Source of the DNA: Ramazzottius varieornatus
Taxonomy: Eukaryota; Tardigrada; Eutardigrada; Parachela; Ramazzottiidae
Direction of reading: 5' to 3'
NCBI GenBank assembly: GCA_001949185.1
Contig: BDGG01000013.1
Coordinates: 1,318,617-1,382,616 of the forward strand
Length of the DNA: 64,000 bases
Shown here piece after piece: positions 1-10,107 of the stretch. Position numbers and translations under genes: made by a program. Within the stretch, counting starts at the first letter, position 1. Each line of letters starts with the position of its first letter. Under the pieces are notes generated by a model. The model did not search any database and was not told where the DNA came from. It saw nothing but the letters and a program-made list of their open reading frames with translations.

Positions 1-480
1 CGCCTTTGCCAACGGTCTGTAGCATGTTGCATGCGTCATCGACGGAACAGAAAGCAAGGGAGTAGTCCTCGGGGCTGATGTGATCGTTAACAGAGTCGCC
101 GAAAGGTCGGGAAAGATCCATGATGATGCGGTGACCTCCGGTTTTCTTCTCGCGGACGCCCAGGGAGCTGACCACGAAATTGGGAAAAGGGGGAGAAGAG
201 AACGGACCCACGGAGTGGCCCGAGGCAACCTCTTTCGTAATAGACTTAAGAAGAACCTCGCTGAACTCTCTTGCTGTGGCGGAGTTCTTTGTGAAACGAG
301 GGTAGCGGGGACCGTTGAAGCCAATGTCCGCGCCGTTATCGATAATGTCCAGCACCATTTGTACGAAGCCTCGGTCGGGATGATCTCGGAGGTAACGTCT
401 GAAGGTGTTAGACTTTAGTGGAGTTGAGGCTTTGTGCGGTATGACGACTGCCTCCTGACCGATCGCCTTGTTGGTTCCGG
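1..480 (-). CDS. Pol: reverse transcriptase N-terminal part (cut by window edge)
   Basis: Minus-strand frame that stays open from about 480 to the left edge, offset by one from gag and overlapping its end. Readable segments include TPLKSNTFRRYLRDHPDRGF, DIGFNGPRYPRF, then SSLGVREKKTGGHRIIMDLS, then RPFGDSVNDHI and a following YSLAFCSVDDA. Together these match the beginning of the reverse transcriptase palm in DIRS-type elements. The catalytic YxDD region, RNase H, methyltransferase and recombinase would lie further left. It is probably translated separately or by frameshift from gag, since no ATG is obvious at the overlap. Only the start of the domain is visible. Confidence 0.72.
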
Positions 481-1796
481 TCGTTGCTGTGGTACCGATC
501 GGGATTGCGGTTGCAGTAGAAGCGGGTATGGCCTGGCTTTTTGCAGTAGGAGCAAGAGTGGGAGAAGGCATTGGGGCATGGCTCGTCGGGACACTGGCCA
601 CGGTTGTACCGCTTACAGATTTCCCCGTCTGCGGCGGGGTTGGTCCGAAAGGGCTGGTTATAGCTTTCGGTGACTCGGACTTGGACTTTGTGACCGTGTT
701 CGCGTGAAATGGAGGGGCCGTTAGAGTTGGTCAGACATGTGCGCTGCTTGATGTCGGCGTGCACTGTTGACCAGAGGCTCAAGTCAGTGGGGTAGCGAGC
801 CGCTGTGATGCGCAGGCGAGCGTCATAGGCCAGCCATTTGTCGGAGGGAAAACCACGGTCGGGGTGCGCTAGTTCGGCCATGAAGTTGAGGTAGCTGGTC
901 ATGGGTAGTGCCAGCTTCGGGTTGACCGTGACGCGATACGCCATTAGCACGGTGAAGCACTCGACGTATTCGGTGAAGGTGGTAATGGAGGAGACTTTAG
1001 TCGCTGGTTTAAGAACCAGCTGTCCGGTTTCGGCATCGGTGGTGACTTGTGTGCTGTGTCCCTTGGTCTTCTCCGCGCCCGGTATGCGATTTTCCTTAGT
1101 CAGGTCGCTTATCTTGACGTACTGGCGTTCGTCAAAAAGGGCTTTGAGAAGCCCTTCCTTAACGGGTGGAAGATAGGGCGAGTCACATAAAGTATCGTAA
1201 TCAGACTTACGAAGTTTCAGTGGTCCTTGTCGGGTGTGGTGGTACTTGCGTTTGTGGTTAGCTCGTCTCCTATCGCCGATGTCGCTGTCTGGCTCGGAAG
1301 ACTGGGCTTCGTCGCTGCTAGACTCGTCGGACGAGTAGGCGAGATCGATATCGTAGTGTGGGGAACGTTCGGGTTTCTTGGTGGTAGGTGACTGTGTGTT
1401 TGGAGTAGAGGTGGAGGCTTGGTTGAAGACAGGTTGGAGAGTGGTGGATGGTGAGAGGACGACTGGACTAGGGGTAAGGTTGGATCGGGAAAGTGCGGCA
1501 GTTAGAGCGTGCATCTGCTGGACAACTTGCTCGAGGGTGATGCTTGGTAAGGTGCACTGTGGGGTAGTAGGGTTTGCTGCGGCTGGGGTAGTTGTCGGCT
1601 TGGCTTTGCGGGAAAGTCGTTTGGTGTGTTTAAGACGCTGGGTTTGCTTCTTGTTGGTAGTTTGCTCTTTCCGCGGGCGGAGTTGTCGGCGAGGTGGTAC
1701 TTCCGGTAGGGCGGGTTCCTCGTTTTCGGGGAGCAATTGCTCGTTAGGCAGTTCGCCGGATGCGTTGCGAGGGTTGGACTCGGACATTTCTCGCAA
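408..1796 (-). CDS. Gag-like protein of the DIRS-like element
   Basis: Single open frame of 462 codons, starting at an ATG at 1796 and ending in TAA at 408-410. The N-terminal third is rich in Pro, Ser, Thr and basic residues. The middle is acidic and serine-rich (DSSSDEAQSSEPDSD) and is followed by a compact region around residues 200-390. Near the C-terminus lie two cysteine/histidine clusters: a CCCH-like C-x7-C-x4-C-x5-H, then CSYCKKPGHTRFYC, a C-x2-C-x4-H-x4-C zinc knuckle typical of retroelement nucleocapsid domains. The zinc knuckle supports a nucleic-acid-binding Gag role in particle assembly; the rest is not recognisable. The end overlaps the RT frame. Confidence 0.75.
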   Translation of the reverse strand: MREMSESNPRNASGELPNEQLLPENEEPALPEVPPRRQLRPRKEQTTNKKQTQRLKHTKRLSRKAKPTTTPAAANPTTPQCTLPSITLEQVVQQMHALTAALSRSNLTPSPVVLSPSTTLQPVFNQASTSTPNTQSPTTKKPERSPHYDIDLAYSSDESSSDEAQSSEPDSDIGDRRRANHKRKYHHTRQGPLKLRKSDYDTLCDSPYLPPVKEGLLKALFDERQYVKISDLTKENRIPGAEKTKGHSTQVTTDAETGQLVLKPATKVSSITTFTEYVECFTVLMAYRVTVNPKLALPMTSYLNFMAELAHPDRGFPSDKWLAYDARLRITAARYPTDLSLWSTVHADIKQRTCLTNSNGPSISREHGHKVQVRVTESYNQPFRTNPAADGEICKRYNRGQCPDEPCPNAFSHSCSYCKKPGHTRFYCNRNPDRYHSNDRNQQGDRSGGSRHTAQSLNSTKV

Positions 1797-2034
1797 AACG
1801 ATTTTTCAGGACGTTTTGCAAAGCGTGAAGGGTGGGATGGTGGTCAGGACGTTTCACAAAGCGATAAAGCGACACAGGGAATTCTTCGGCACATCGAAGT
1901 CCGTCTGCGATCGAGAATTACTATGGGAACTAGTCCATCACCTGACCATTAAACACAATTATCGTGAACAATAATTTTATCATTACCTTGCATCGAAGCC
2001 CTTCCGTCACCGAGTGCCTGATAAGACTTATTGG

Positions 2035-2954
2035 CAACCTCACTTGGTCGTACCTTGATAACCTCGGCCAAAGAAGCGGAAAACAATAACCGATCATTCC
2101 AGCTGGTACAGCAGTTTAAAGCCAGGTCGGAACGGGAATATAATTTGACCTATGCGCCACACGAAAAGGTACTAAAGTCATACGACAGAAAGGTCTACAA
2201 TGAAAACAAATCGTGTGAATGTTTCGACCTTACAGCCAAATCTTTACACCACAGCCTGATGCGAGCGCATGCTTTTACTCGGAATCGCACTACGCCAGGT
2301 GCTTTCACAGCCTTCAACAACCGACCTCAACGACGGAAGTGCCGTGGCACCACATTCCTGCAACAGAACGTTCGCGCTAGACACCGAGACTATCGAATTC
2401 GATGAAGTTGGGGAAAGGCTGCAACGGCTGATCGTCCAGCAAATTCGAGGAGGCATCAAATGGCCCGTAACGGTTTTGCGGCTGAAAGTCACTAACGAGA
2501 ACTTCATCGACAGTACGTCCACAAAGTGGATCGCGGCCTTCTCACCACCGAACGAGCCACTGTGTGAGTTGCAGGGAATCAGAAACTCTTGTCAACCTGG
2601 TACGTAGTCTTCACCAAAGTTCGGACCTTCGGGTTCAAGCGGGTGTACCCATGAGCGTAAGAAAGTATTCGCTTGGTTACTCTTAGGACCTCATTTCAAA
2701 GTGGCGTTGATCTCCGGTACTTTGGTAGCGGTGTTGGTAGTAACTTCAGTTTGTTCGCTCCTCGTCCTAAAGGCTATGGTCGTGGGGAAATCAAATTTTA
2801 CTATTTCAATTTTTGCGTCAATTACACTGAATGGGGCGCTCTGTTTCAGTACGAGGATGCTGGTGAAACTCGCAGGCATCGGCGTTCTGCCACTAATGGA
2901 GAATTTCACTTCGATAGCGCGGACCTACCATTGTATGCCACGATGGAAATCTAA
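2035..2954 (+). pseudogene. Decayed natriuretic-peptide-receptor-like gene, 3' part
   Basis: Paralogue of the intact receptor at 11897-16459. Exons: about 2035-2168 (ITSAKE ... NLTYAPHEK; intact copy ITSAPE ... NFTYAPDEK), 2236-2599 (juxtamembrane part with FDEVGERLQRLIVQQ and FSPPNEPLCELQGIRNSC), 2687-2778 (one transmembrane helix) and 2850-2954 (short basic/acidic tail ending ATMEI then TAA). Splice phases match the intact copy. An in-frame TGA at 2257-2259 replaces the serine codon found at the same place in the intact gene, and no splice choice I can see avoids it. Everything 5' of the ligand-binding C-lobe is missing; the retroelement lies immediately upstream. The last donor (GTCGTG) is poor, so the tail exon is less certain. 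Confidence 0.7.
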
Positions 2955-3242
2955 AACCGATCGGACATGTACTTCTTGGCCGAAGAAATTTTGATCAAGT
3001 TGTATTCCGAGTAACGCCGATCTGCTTGGTCTGCAGCTTAAACACAGTGCGAGTACAGCAAAGTGACGGAAGTCCAGCCAACATACAACAACAGATAACG
3101 TCTCGATAAAGTATCATTACGCACAGATAAGGAAACCATAAAATCAACCCTCGCTTAGCCCGAAATGTTATCACTAACATGGCGAAAGGGAAGAAGGACA
3201 CCAGGTCGTGTAGCTAGGATTACGAAGGCCATCTTACAGCCC

Positions 3243-3976
3243 TCAAAGGCGTTTGCGGGAGGCGTCTTCTTCCGGGTTCTCCTTCCAAATCCAGTAGTTC
3301 AACGCACTTGCCAACGTCAACCATCCCAAGTATGGCACCATCAAGTAAGCTGCGGTCTTGTTCACGGGGTGGAATGTGAAGATGCAAGCAGCAACGTTGA
3401 CCCACAAAAGACCGATATCAACCAGAGCCTGCAAGACACCAGGCGGAAGTTTTACCAGGGGTATCTCAGAATATAAAGTTTAGATTTTTGATCGTCGATT
3501 ACTAGTTTCATTCGATGAGCTTTGAAGAACAACGGCGACCACAGCATGTTCAAAGCCAGCTGCGTCCCGTACAGCGTCAGAGGAAGCTTGACATTCGCCC
3601 AGCTGCCTGATCGATAAATCAGCCAAGAGGCATAACCCATTGCACTGTACAGGCTAGTCCATACGATCGGGAACGCGCTGTTCGGTGGTCTCCACGAAGG
3701 TTTCCTCAGATTCTAAACAGGTAAAATGAGATGTAAATGAGGTTAGAAAAGGAGAGAGTATTTAGAAGACGAAAGGCGCACTGTACCTCGTACCACGATT
3801 TGATTTCCGTTCTAGTGAGTAAGCCGGTCGCCCACCCTCCAAGGTTAGGGATCAGTATGCTGTAACGAGAAGAACGTCACTCAGTTATGACTAGACATGC
3901 TTAGTATCTGAAACTAGACTTACGCGGGAAGAATCTCCCGCGCGAAGATGGACGCTGTAATGGACGGAATGGGCAT
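3243..3976 (-). CDS. TSPO: Translocator protein (TSPO / peripheral benzodiazepine receptor)
   Basis: Four exons: 3924-3976, 3787-3859, 3503-3712 and 3243-3428. Lengths of 53+73+210+186 nt close in frame to 173 aa, close to the usual ~169. The protein has the five-helix TspO/MBR layout: PNLGGWATGLLTRTEIKSWY, then LRKPSWRPPNSAFPIVWTSL, YSAMGYASWLIYRSGSW, LPLTLYGTQLALNMLWSPLF and finally PYLGWLTLASALNYWIWKEN. The W-x-P-P segment and the terminal PYLxWLxxAxxLNYxIW are family signatures. TSPO is an outer mitochondrial membrane protein that binds cholesterol and porphyrins; that role is family knowledge. The start ATG begins MPIPSITASIF, and the first intron splits an alanine codon. All three introns are GT-AG and short (64-74 nt). 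Confidence 0.95.
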
Positions 3977-4366
3977 TTTTGGTGCTGGAACATGAACGAG
4001 AAGTCAAGTTGCAGAGCAGGACTTGGACAGCTTCAATACAAGGTACGGTCATGCTTCCTTCTTACCTTCTAAACTTTGCTTCTTGAATAGACAAGAAAAT
4101 CCCGGATGAAATTCGAAGAAGAAAAGCTGGAATAATGGAATCAACTGTGACTGTGTCTGTGAGAGTGTGACGGTGAATTGCTTGCGCCTCAACAGTCAAC
4201 ACGGCCAATTTGTATGGCTTGCCTTCTGAAGTCGTCAGCCACCTCGCGTGTAAGAATCGTTATGTGTCATCATGTGATTGAACGCTCTGCCTGTCGCTAA
4301 AGTTCATCACGTGGGCAGTAACGTCGGTGACGTAACTGTTGCGGGTCTGTGGGCCACTTGTAGTGT
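3977..4366. other. Upstream of TSPO, no gene seen
   Basis: Contains the presumed TSPO promoter and 5' UTR on the minus strand. I found no TATA box I would defend and no other coding signal. Confidence 0.5.
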
Positions 4367-4547
4367 ACACGCAGGACGAGAAATTATGGTACAGGCCTTT
4401 TCGCTACGGCTGTACGGGAGCAAGTACGTACGCGACCGATTCACAATAATACATTTTTCGACACTTTTCTACGGTCGAATTTCCATTTCGCCGTCCTTCC
4501 GCCCGTCCCATAATTTTCACTGTACCATAATTTCTCGTCCTGCGTGT
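4367..4547. mobile_element. MITE-like element, family A, copy 1
   Basis: 181-bp element with perfect 28-bp terminal inverted repeats at 4367-4394 and 4520-4547. Each arm starts ACACGCAGGACGAGAAATTA and ends GGTACAG. The interior has GCCTTTTCGCTACGGC and ACACTTTTCTACGG, both also found in the copy at 40847-41051. It has no coding capacity. No convincing target-site duplication is visible. Confidence 0.8.
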
Positions 4548-5057
4548 TTGGTATAGTATATGGCGTACAACCTGAGGTGGTTATCAGCTGAGATATCCCC
4601 CTGGGGGCTTTGTACTAGAACAGGTGTTAAGTAGTGTAGGCGGATTTTTTATCTTGCATGTCATTATTATGTCAAAACTCTTTTACTCAAAAGTTGGAAC
4701 CGTTTCACATTTATCTGACCACTGGTCAGACAGACAAATGGACTCTGGCATCGTGTTCCTCGATGTTTGTTCCACTACACTGCATCCGCAGTTCAAATTT
4801 ACCCTTGCGGTCCGAAATCTTCAACCTTGATTCCTGAAAAATTCGCCCAGCGATCGATCTTCACGGAAATGGGCCGCCGAAATCTATTTCACAGTAGAAC
4901 TTTATACCGATTGTCATGTAATCGTCGATTGATTGATCGATACTGTCCCTTGCACTCGGCTCATGGCGTGGGTAACTACGCAAGAATGGGCGTTTAACAG
5001 CATCCACCCGTTGCCTCTTGGATACGTCATTGCGAGCATCCAACGGTTTCGTCACTC
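4548..5057. other. Spacer between MITE copy and hAT element
   Basis: No gene seen. It contains the palindrome CTGACCACTGGTCAG (4707-4721), whose core recurs near 20131 and 38901. Confidence 0.4.
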
Positions 5058-8000
5058 TAATGATGAGCATTACACGCAGCTGGTCCGTGTAATGTAAAAT
5101 GTCGTGCAAAATGGTGTAATTACAAACGTGTAATTACATTGTACACGAATTACATTTTACAGTCGATAGTGCGGGTCCGGTGTGAAAACACTGGAACAAC
5201 TGTTCGAAACAAATCAGAGCAATAACGGAACAATATCTTACTCTAGAACACTTGACCGCGATAAATTTAGGCTCACCGATAAAGTTCACTGATTAAACTC
5301 GGACACCAGAAGTATTAAACAACTCTGCCAACGTGAAAAACTTCTCTAAGTGCTTTCGATCTGTCTCCGCCTCCCACAACTGGCGGAAAGCGCAGGTTGG
5401 TCACCATCACCGTCTTCTTCTGCCCCTTCATAGTCTTGCGCGAATAACTCATCCAGCTCCGATGTTCGACTCTCTAGCCTCATCAGATCATCCGAGCGCG
5501 ACCCTGTAAAACCAATGCACTAATAAGTACAGGCCTTTGAATCACGGTTGGCACAAGCGTTCAAACTATGATCAGAAGGATATTCATATATTTCATATAA
5601 TTAGAAGACCGTTCTTTACCTTGACCGGCGATTGCTGCACCTTCTATTTCGATTGTTGGAACTCCGCAACGTGAAGTTATTTCACCTTCGCCGGCTTTCT
5701 TCTCCGTTTTCTTCTGCTTTTCCGCTTCTCGCACGTTATCTTCCCGGAAAAATTTCATCTTCAGTGTGCACATCCCGCTCACCAAGCTTAGCTGCAGTCG
5801 GTTCCTGTTGGCAGTGTGGACTTCCTTCATCTTCTTCCAGAATCGTTCCACGGCTGCGGCGTGAGGACATGCGGACAGGAGAAACTTTGCTGACTGAGCT
5901 AGCTCGACGTGTTCAGTTTCGGCGTACGACCAGTAGTCGAACGGGTTGCTCAGTTGTCTGGTCTATTTCGCGTCACAAATGTTCTTACTTCCGCTGTAAT
6001 GAATGGCAGAGGTTAACAGTTTCGTGGGGTCTTTTCGGACGAACTGTCGATATAGGTCGCTAGGCCATTTGTAGATGACACCGCTGTGGACTTTTGCTGG
6101 GTCGCTGCAGAACAAGTTGAGCTTGTACTTGGGGTGGAGGAACATGGCCACAGCAACAACGTCGGTCTGATAGAAGCTCCTCCATCGCTTTTCCAACTGA
6201 GACATCAGCGTCCGCGAAATGTCCCGGTCTCTCAGGTGCGAGAAACTTAGGTAGATATTCCGGACAGCCGCTCCCATATGAGCAATCGTGCAGTTATCCG
6301 ACTCTGCTTCTCCCTGTGCTTCTACCAGAGGCTTCAGCACGACAGCAATTTCTCTCGCGCCAGCCCAGAAATCGTCTCATCCAGAATCACTTTCAGCTCG
6401 AACGGAACGAGGCCCAAGTTCGTACCATACCTGACACCATACATCTACAAAAACAAGGCTGACCGGATTCTACTGTACAGAAATTTCGTTCTTGCAAAAC
6501 TTCCAGTTACTACGAGCCAAATTGCAATAACTACATACAATAGTTACCTGTAATGCGCTCTTGGAATCCAGTACTCGCTGCACGCTCACATAAATGGAGT
6601 ACCAGCGCGTTTGTGTCCATCCAGGCATGGAGATTTCTTTGGAGTAAAACTCGAACTGGAGATCGCGTAACTTGCCCTGCGACAAGCCGCTTTTGCGGAA
6701 CCAGTTGGACACTACATCACTCTGACGAAGGGTTCCTTTAAACTGGGGCACGAACTTGATTACGTCTTGTACAATCAAGTTAATCTGATGAGCATTACAC
6801 GGAGAAAAAAGGATGTGCGGGAGCTTTTCCGAAAGAAGACGCCTGGCTTTACGATGAGCACCGTCGGAGTCGCATGTGACATATCTGACGTCAGCCTTGT
6901 ACTCTTTCTTCACCTGGGTAATCTTTTGAAGGCTTTCTTTCATCACGTACTCACCGTCATAGTTAACTCCAGTAATATCGAGAGCCGATCCCAGGGTGAA
7001 GTTTACGGTGCCGCTCTCATCTGGTACTGTCAAAAGGAAACCTACAAAACACCAATTTTTCCATTGCATCACAAGCCATAAGAGAAGCTGCAGAAATCTC
7101 TTTGGTACCCAGTATTTTATCGCGGTTTACGTTCTTATATCCATCGAACGTTAATGTGAGGAATTTCTGACCCGTCAGCTTGCTCGTTACTTCGGACGTT
7201 GCTTCTGCTATACGTGCTGGCACAATACGGCGAGAAACTGTGAATCGGCTGGGAATGACCACACTAGGACGGACGAACTTAAGTAGACGTTCCATTCTGG
7301 CATCGTCGGCCGCGCTGAAGAGGATGTTACAGCTGACGCATGCATCACCGTACAATTCTTCGAACTGTTTCTGCTCATCCTTGGTTAGAGGACGAGCTAC
7401 GAAGCCCAGTAAACTGCTCTGACTTCTTACACGTTTAGTGGCAAGTTCCGTGGAAGTCTCAGTTGCCGATGCTCGCTTGACAGTCACCGGAAAGTGCTTC
7501 TCTCGGACGGTTCGAGGAACGTGGGCACACTTCTTCAGATGCTGCTCCATCCGTGACTTGTCTCCTCGAATAGGCTTGGCATTCTTGACTCCAGCTTCCA
7601 CACAGTGCTTGCAGGTGGCTTGGCGTAGTTTAGAGTTGAGCCAGTACTCGGAACTTCTCTCGAATTCTGCCCATACATCGAGTCGACCGGGCTTGCTGTC
7701 TCCTATCAACAATCAATGATAGTCAGAATGTTATCGGCTAAAATCTGGTACAATCCTAATACCCATGGAAGTGGTTCGCAAATAACAATTACCTGCCTTA
7801 TCTCTCTCCGTGTCACCGCCGCCATCGTTTTCTTCATTGTCAGACATGGCAGTAGCACTTTCAAACGTGAAAACAGATGAAAATGTTGGAACTACGACCT
7901 CGAGAACGGAGGTCCGAAGATCAAAGTGAAATATGCCAGTTCAAACACGTTAAACCACGAGACAAGTTAGAACTGGTGACGCAGGCACCTACACGCTTGG

Positions 8001-8203
8001 TCAAGCAATCAACCCAGAGTTAGCGTGCACGTTCAATCAAACCGTGCCACAATCACTTGACGTTACGAGTTTCTCTCGTTGCGGCGTCATGTATTCACGG
8101 TTGTAATTACACTCTTACATCTGTATTTTACATTGCAAGTTCTTAGCGGTTGTAATGTCGTGTAAAAGTGTAATTGTCGTGTAAAATGTAATGCTCATCA
8201 TTA
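5058..8203 (-). mobile_element. hAT-superfamily DNA transposon with TIRs and 8-bp TSD
   Basis: 3146-bp element bounded by perfect 17-bp terminal inverted repeats: TAATGATGAGCATTACA at 5058-5074 and its reverse complement at 8187-8203. Flanking octamers are CGTCACTC (5050-5057) and CGTCGCTC (8204-8211), a 7/8 match and the 8-bp target-site duplication expected of hAT. Subterminal regions on both sides carry several copies of TGTAATTACA/TGTAAAATG-like motifs, plausibly transposase-binding repeats. A transposase gene fills the interior on the minus strand. The decayed reading frame and mismatched TSD suggest an old, immobile insertion. Confidence 0.88.
5346..7847 (-). pseudogene. hAT transposase (BED finger + RNase H-like + dimerisation), frameshifted
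   Basis: Exons on the minus strand: 7793-7847 (MSDNEENDGGGDTERDKA), 7109-7702, 6548-7041, about 5960-6444, a segment around 5590-5930 and a last exon near 5346-5503. Exon 2 has a BED-type zinc finger (CKHC with a downstream HLKKCAH) and then LTLTFDGYKN. Exon 3 has TCDSDGAHRKARR and SPCNAHQINLIVQDVI, typical of the hAT RNase H-like fold. Exon 4 has FLHPKYKLNLF. The C-terminal region has FLLSACPHAAAVERFWKKM, the hAT dimerisation motif. Exon 4 shows a one-base deletion at about 6371-6381: upstream sequence reads VPFELKVILDE, but the conserved FWAGAREIAVVLKPLVEA is in another frame. A second disruption or undetected intron lies near 5950. Confidence 0.85.
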
Positions 8204-8497
8204 CGTCGCTCGGTGCTTCTTCGAATTAAGACTGTTTCGACATCTCGCCGAACTAAGAGTGGCCCGAAACAATACGGACTTTGGAGTTTGGAACTAGTGC
8301 AAGTAGCCCAAAGCGAAACTCGGTGGGTGATGGACGATCGGAGACGATAGCAGCGTCTTGGTCTGGATGGGCAACCTCACTTCTTTGTTTACTTTTGCCG
8401 TAAGTTTGCATTGCGAGTATATCTGTCTTTGCTTAGCAGACGATCTTTTCTTACGATCTTTTCTAAGCACCATGGGTAACCTGGAGCAGCTCTCAGG
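8204..8497. other. Spacer 5' of XDH-like pseudogene
   Basis: No gene seen. It would hold the promoter and leader of the XDH-like locus if that was ever transcribed here. Confidence 0.4.
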
Positions 8498-9715
8498 ATG
8501 ACGCCGCCGGTCGCCAACAACACCCTTCCCGCTTCGGAGAAAATTTCCGTGACTATCAACGGAACCAAATTTGACGGTGAAATACAGTATCTTGATTTCT
8601 TACGTCGTAGTTCTGTGCCGCGGCCTGTGACACCTCATCGATTCTTTTTTTCAGTCCCAACAACATTCTCGGAAGTCTCGTTGAACGATTATCTCCGACA
8701 CCACCTCCATCTCACGGGGAAAACAAGACACCTGCCGGGAAGGCGGATGTGGTGTCTGCAACGTCGTAGTGGCCTACGCTGATGCCACCGGACAGATTGT
8801 CCAGCGTTCTATCAACTCGGTAAACAGCTGAAGAACTCGTACCCAAGTATCGTTTAAGCTTGAATGACCGTATTCTGCGTAATAGTGATTGTGCCCGGTA
8901 TTGTCCTGCGATGGATTGGAGGTAACGACGGTAGAAGGAACTGGCAACCAGAAAAAACCACATCCCATTCAACAAGCGTTGACCGATCACTATGGCTCAC
9001 AATGTGGGTACTGCACTCCTGGGTGGATTATGGAGATGTGTGGGTACGTGGAGCTTATTGTAGAGAAACGGGCCTGGTATGGACGTAAGCTTCGTGAAGA
9101 TGATAAGAACACAGCCGTGACAAATTTACTTTGCGAGCTTTCAAGATCGAAATATTGTGCTTTGATAATCATTGTTTCGTTTCTCAGCTTGGTGCAAAAC
9201 AGCTCTGGGAAACAGCTCACAAAACAGGAGATTGAAAACACGTTTGGGGAAACTTTTGCCGTTGTACAGGTAAAGATACCATTCAGAGCCTACAGTTTCA
9301 ACGTTCGTTCCATCCGCTGTTTTTGTCACAGGAAACACTCATCATGCTTGAAATCACTCATCGCAGCGACAGAAAATCCCCTTTACTACATGGCTTTGCG
9401 GCTATACTACTTTAGTCACTTTCATTCGCTTGGCCTGTTAGGAGGTGGACAAAAGTATCTGTAGAACGACTGGTCAACCATGTACCGGAAACTGTTCCAA
9501 GTCCCGTTCGCCCTACACCGTAGCGCAGGTAAAAGCGGCAGCGGAAGTGGCGCCACCATGATAAAAGCCCACGACCCTGGAGGATATCTACAAAAAGGCG
9601 AAGGATCTGACACCGAAGAATGTGTATTACGTGGTGGGACACACTGGAGCAGCTGTCATGCATTCTGACGTCGAAAACTCGGGGGCCTCACCCTTCGACG
9701 ACCCACGTAGTGCGG
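8498..9715 (+). pseudogene. Xanthine dehydrogenase / aldehyde oxidase N-terminal pseudogene
   Basis: Starts MTPPVANNTLPASEKISVTI and keeps pieces of the family in the right order. VSLNDYLRHHLHLTG is followed by CREGGCGVCN (first 2Fe-2S cysteines), VLSCDGLEVTTVEGTGNQ, HYGSQCGYCTPGWIMEM (second 2Fe-2S cluster), LTKQEIENTF, and a piece of the FAD domain (TTLEDIYKKAKDLTPKN, then VYYVVGHTGAAV). Two one-base changes break it. An extra C near 8743 separates HLHLTG from CREGGCG, and a missing G near 9250 puts NFCRCTG out of frame after IENTFG. Nothing follows of the rest of the FAD domain or the molybdopterin domains, which normally take the protein to about 1300 aa. It is a truncated, frameshifted relic of a purine-hydroxylase/aldehyde-oxidase gene. 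Confidence 0.85.
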
Positions 9716-9854
9716 AAGGCTTTCTCTGAAGCTACATATGCGTAAAAAACGGTTTTGAATCCTCCGACAGTATAATTTGTTGGTTATAAGGGTAGTGATT
9801 ACTGCAGTGCAAGTGCCTGGACGGTACTTAATCAGACTAACTGAATAACTCACG

Positions 9855-10107
9855 TACCAGGTAGCCGGCATGGAAATATCCACGGAGCATTCCTCCAAAT
9901 GGCTGATTCTTTTATCATAGTACGTCAAACAGGCTCTTTAACATTGTATCCAACCCATCTCCCTTCGAAGGCAGATATCTCAGCAGTTTTGCTACCTCTG
10001 AGCTTCTGATTTGTTTTAGAAGGATAAAGACAAGTCTTTCTTAATTTAGGGTCCGTGAAAAGCTAGTTTGAGGCAGTGATTGCTGAGATCAGGCCTGGAT
10101 ATACAGG
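9855..10107 (+). mobile_element. TA-element family B, 3'-truncated copy
   Basis: About 250 bp closely matching the two ends of the element at 13137-14671. It opens CCAGGTAGCCGGCATGG after a TA and shares GGCTGATTCTTTTATCATAG, CTCAGCAGTTTTGCTACCTC and AGGCCTGGATAT. The right terminal repeat is cut after GGATAT. It has no coding content. Confidence 0.7.

Larger units (their letters stand above)
1..1796 (-). mobile_element. DIRS-like (tyrosine-recombinase) retrotransposon fragment
   Basis: The element reads leftwards: a gag-like frame (408-1796) is followed by an overlapping reverse-transcriptase frame that runs off the left edge. The RT sequence has the layout I associate with DIRS/Ngaro-type elements: a HPDRGFVQMVLDII segment just after the gag overlap, then SSLGVREKKTGGHRIIMDLS and the PFGDSVNDHI stretch. 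No terminal repeats can be assigned because the far end lies outside the window. The right boundary lies between 1796 and about 2030, where receptor-like coding sequence begins. Family assignment rests on remembered RT motifs; the tyrosine recombinase that would prove it is not in view. Confidence 0.72.

Noticed and set aside
1378-1974. 198-codon plus-strand frame
   Set aside because: Mirror of the gag coding strand; composition is the shadow of that gene.
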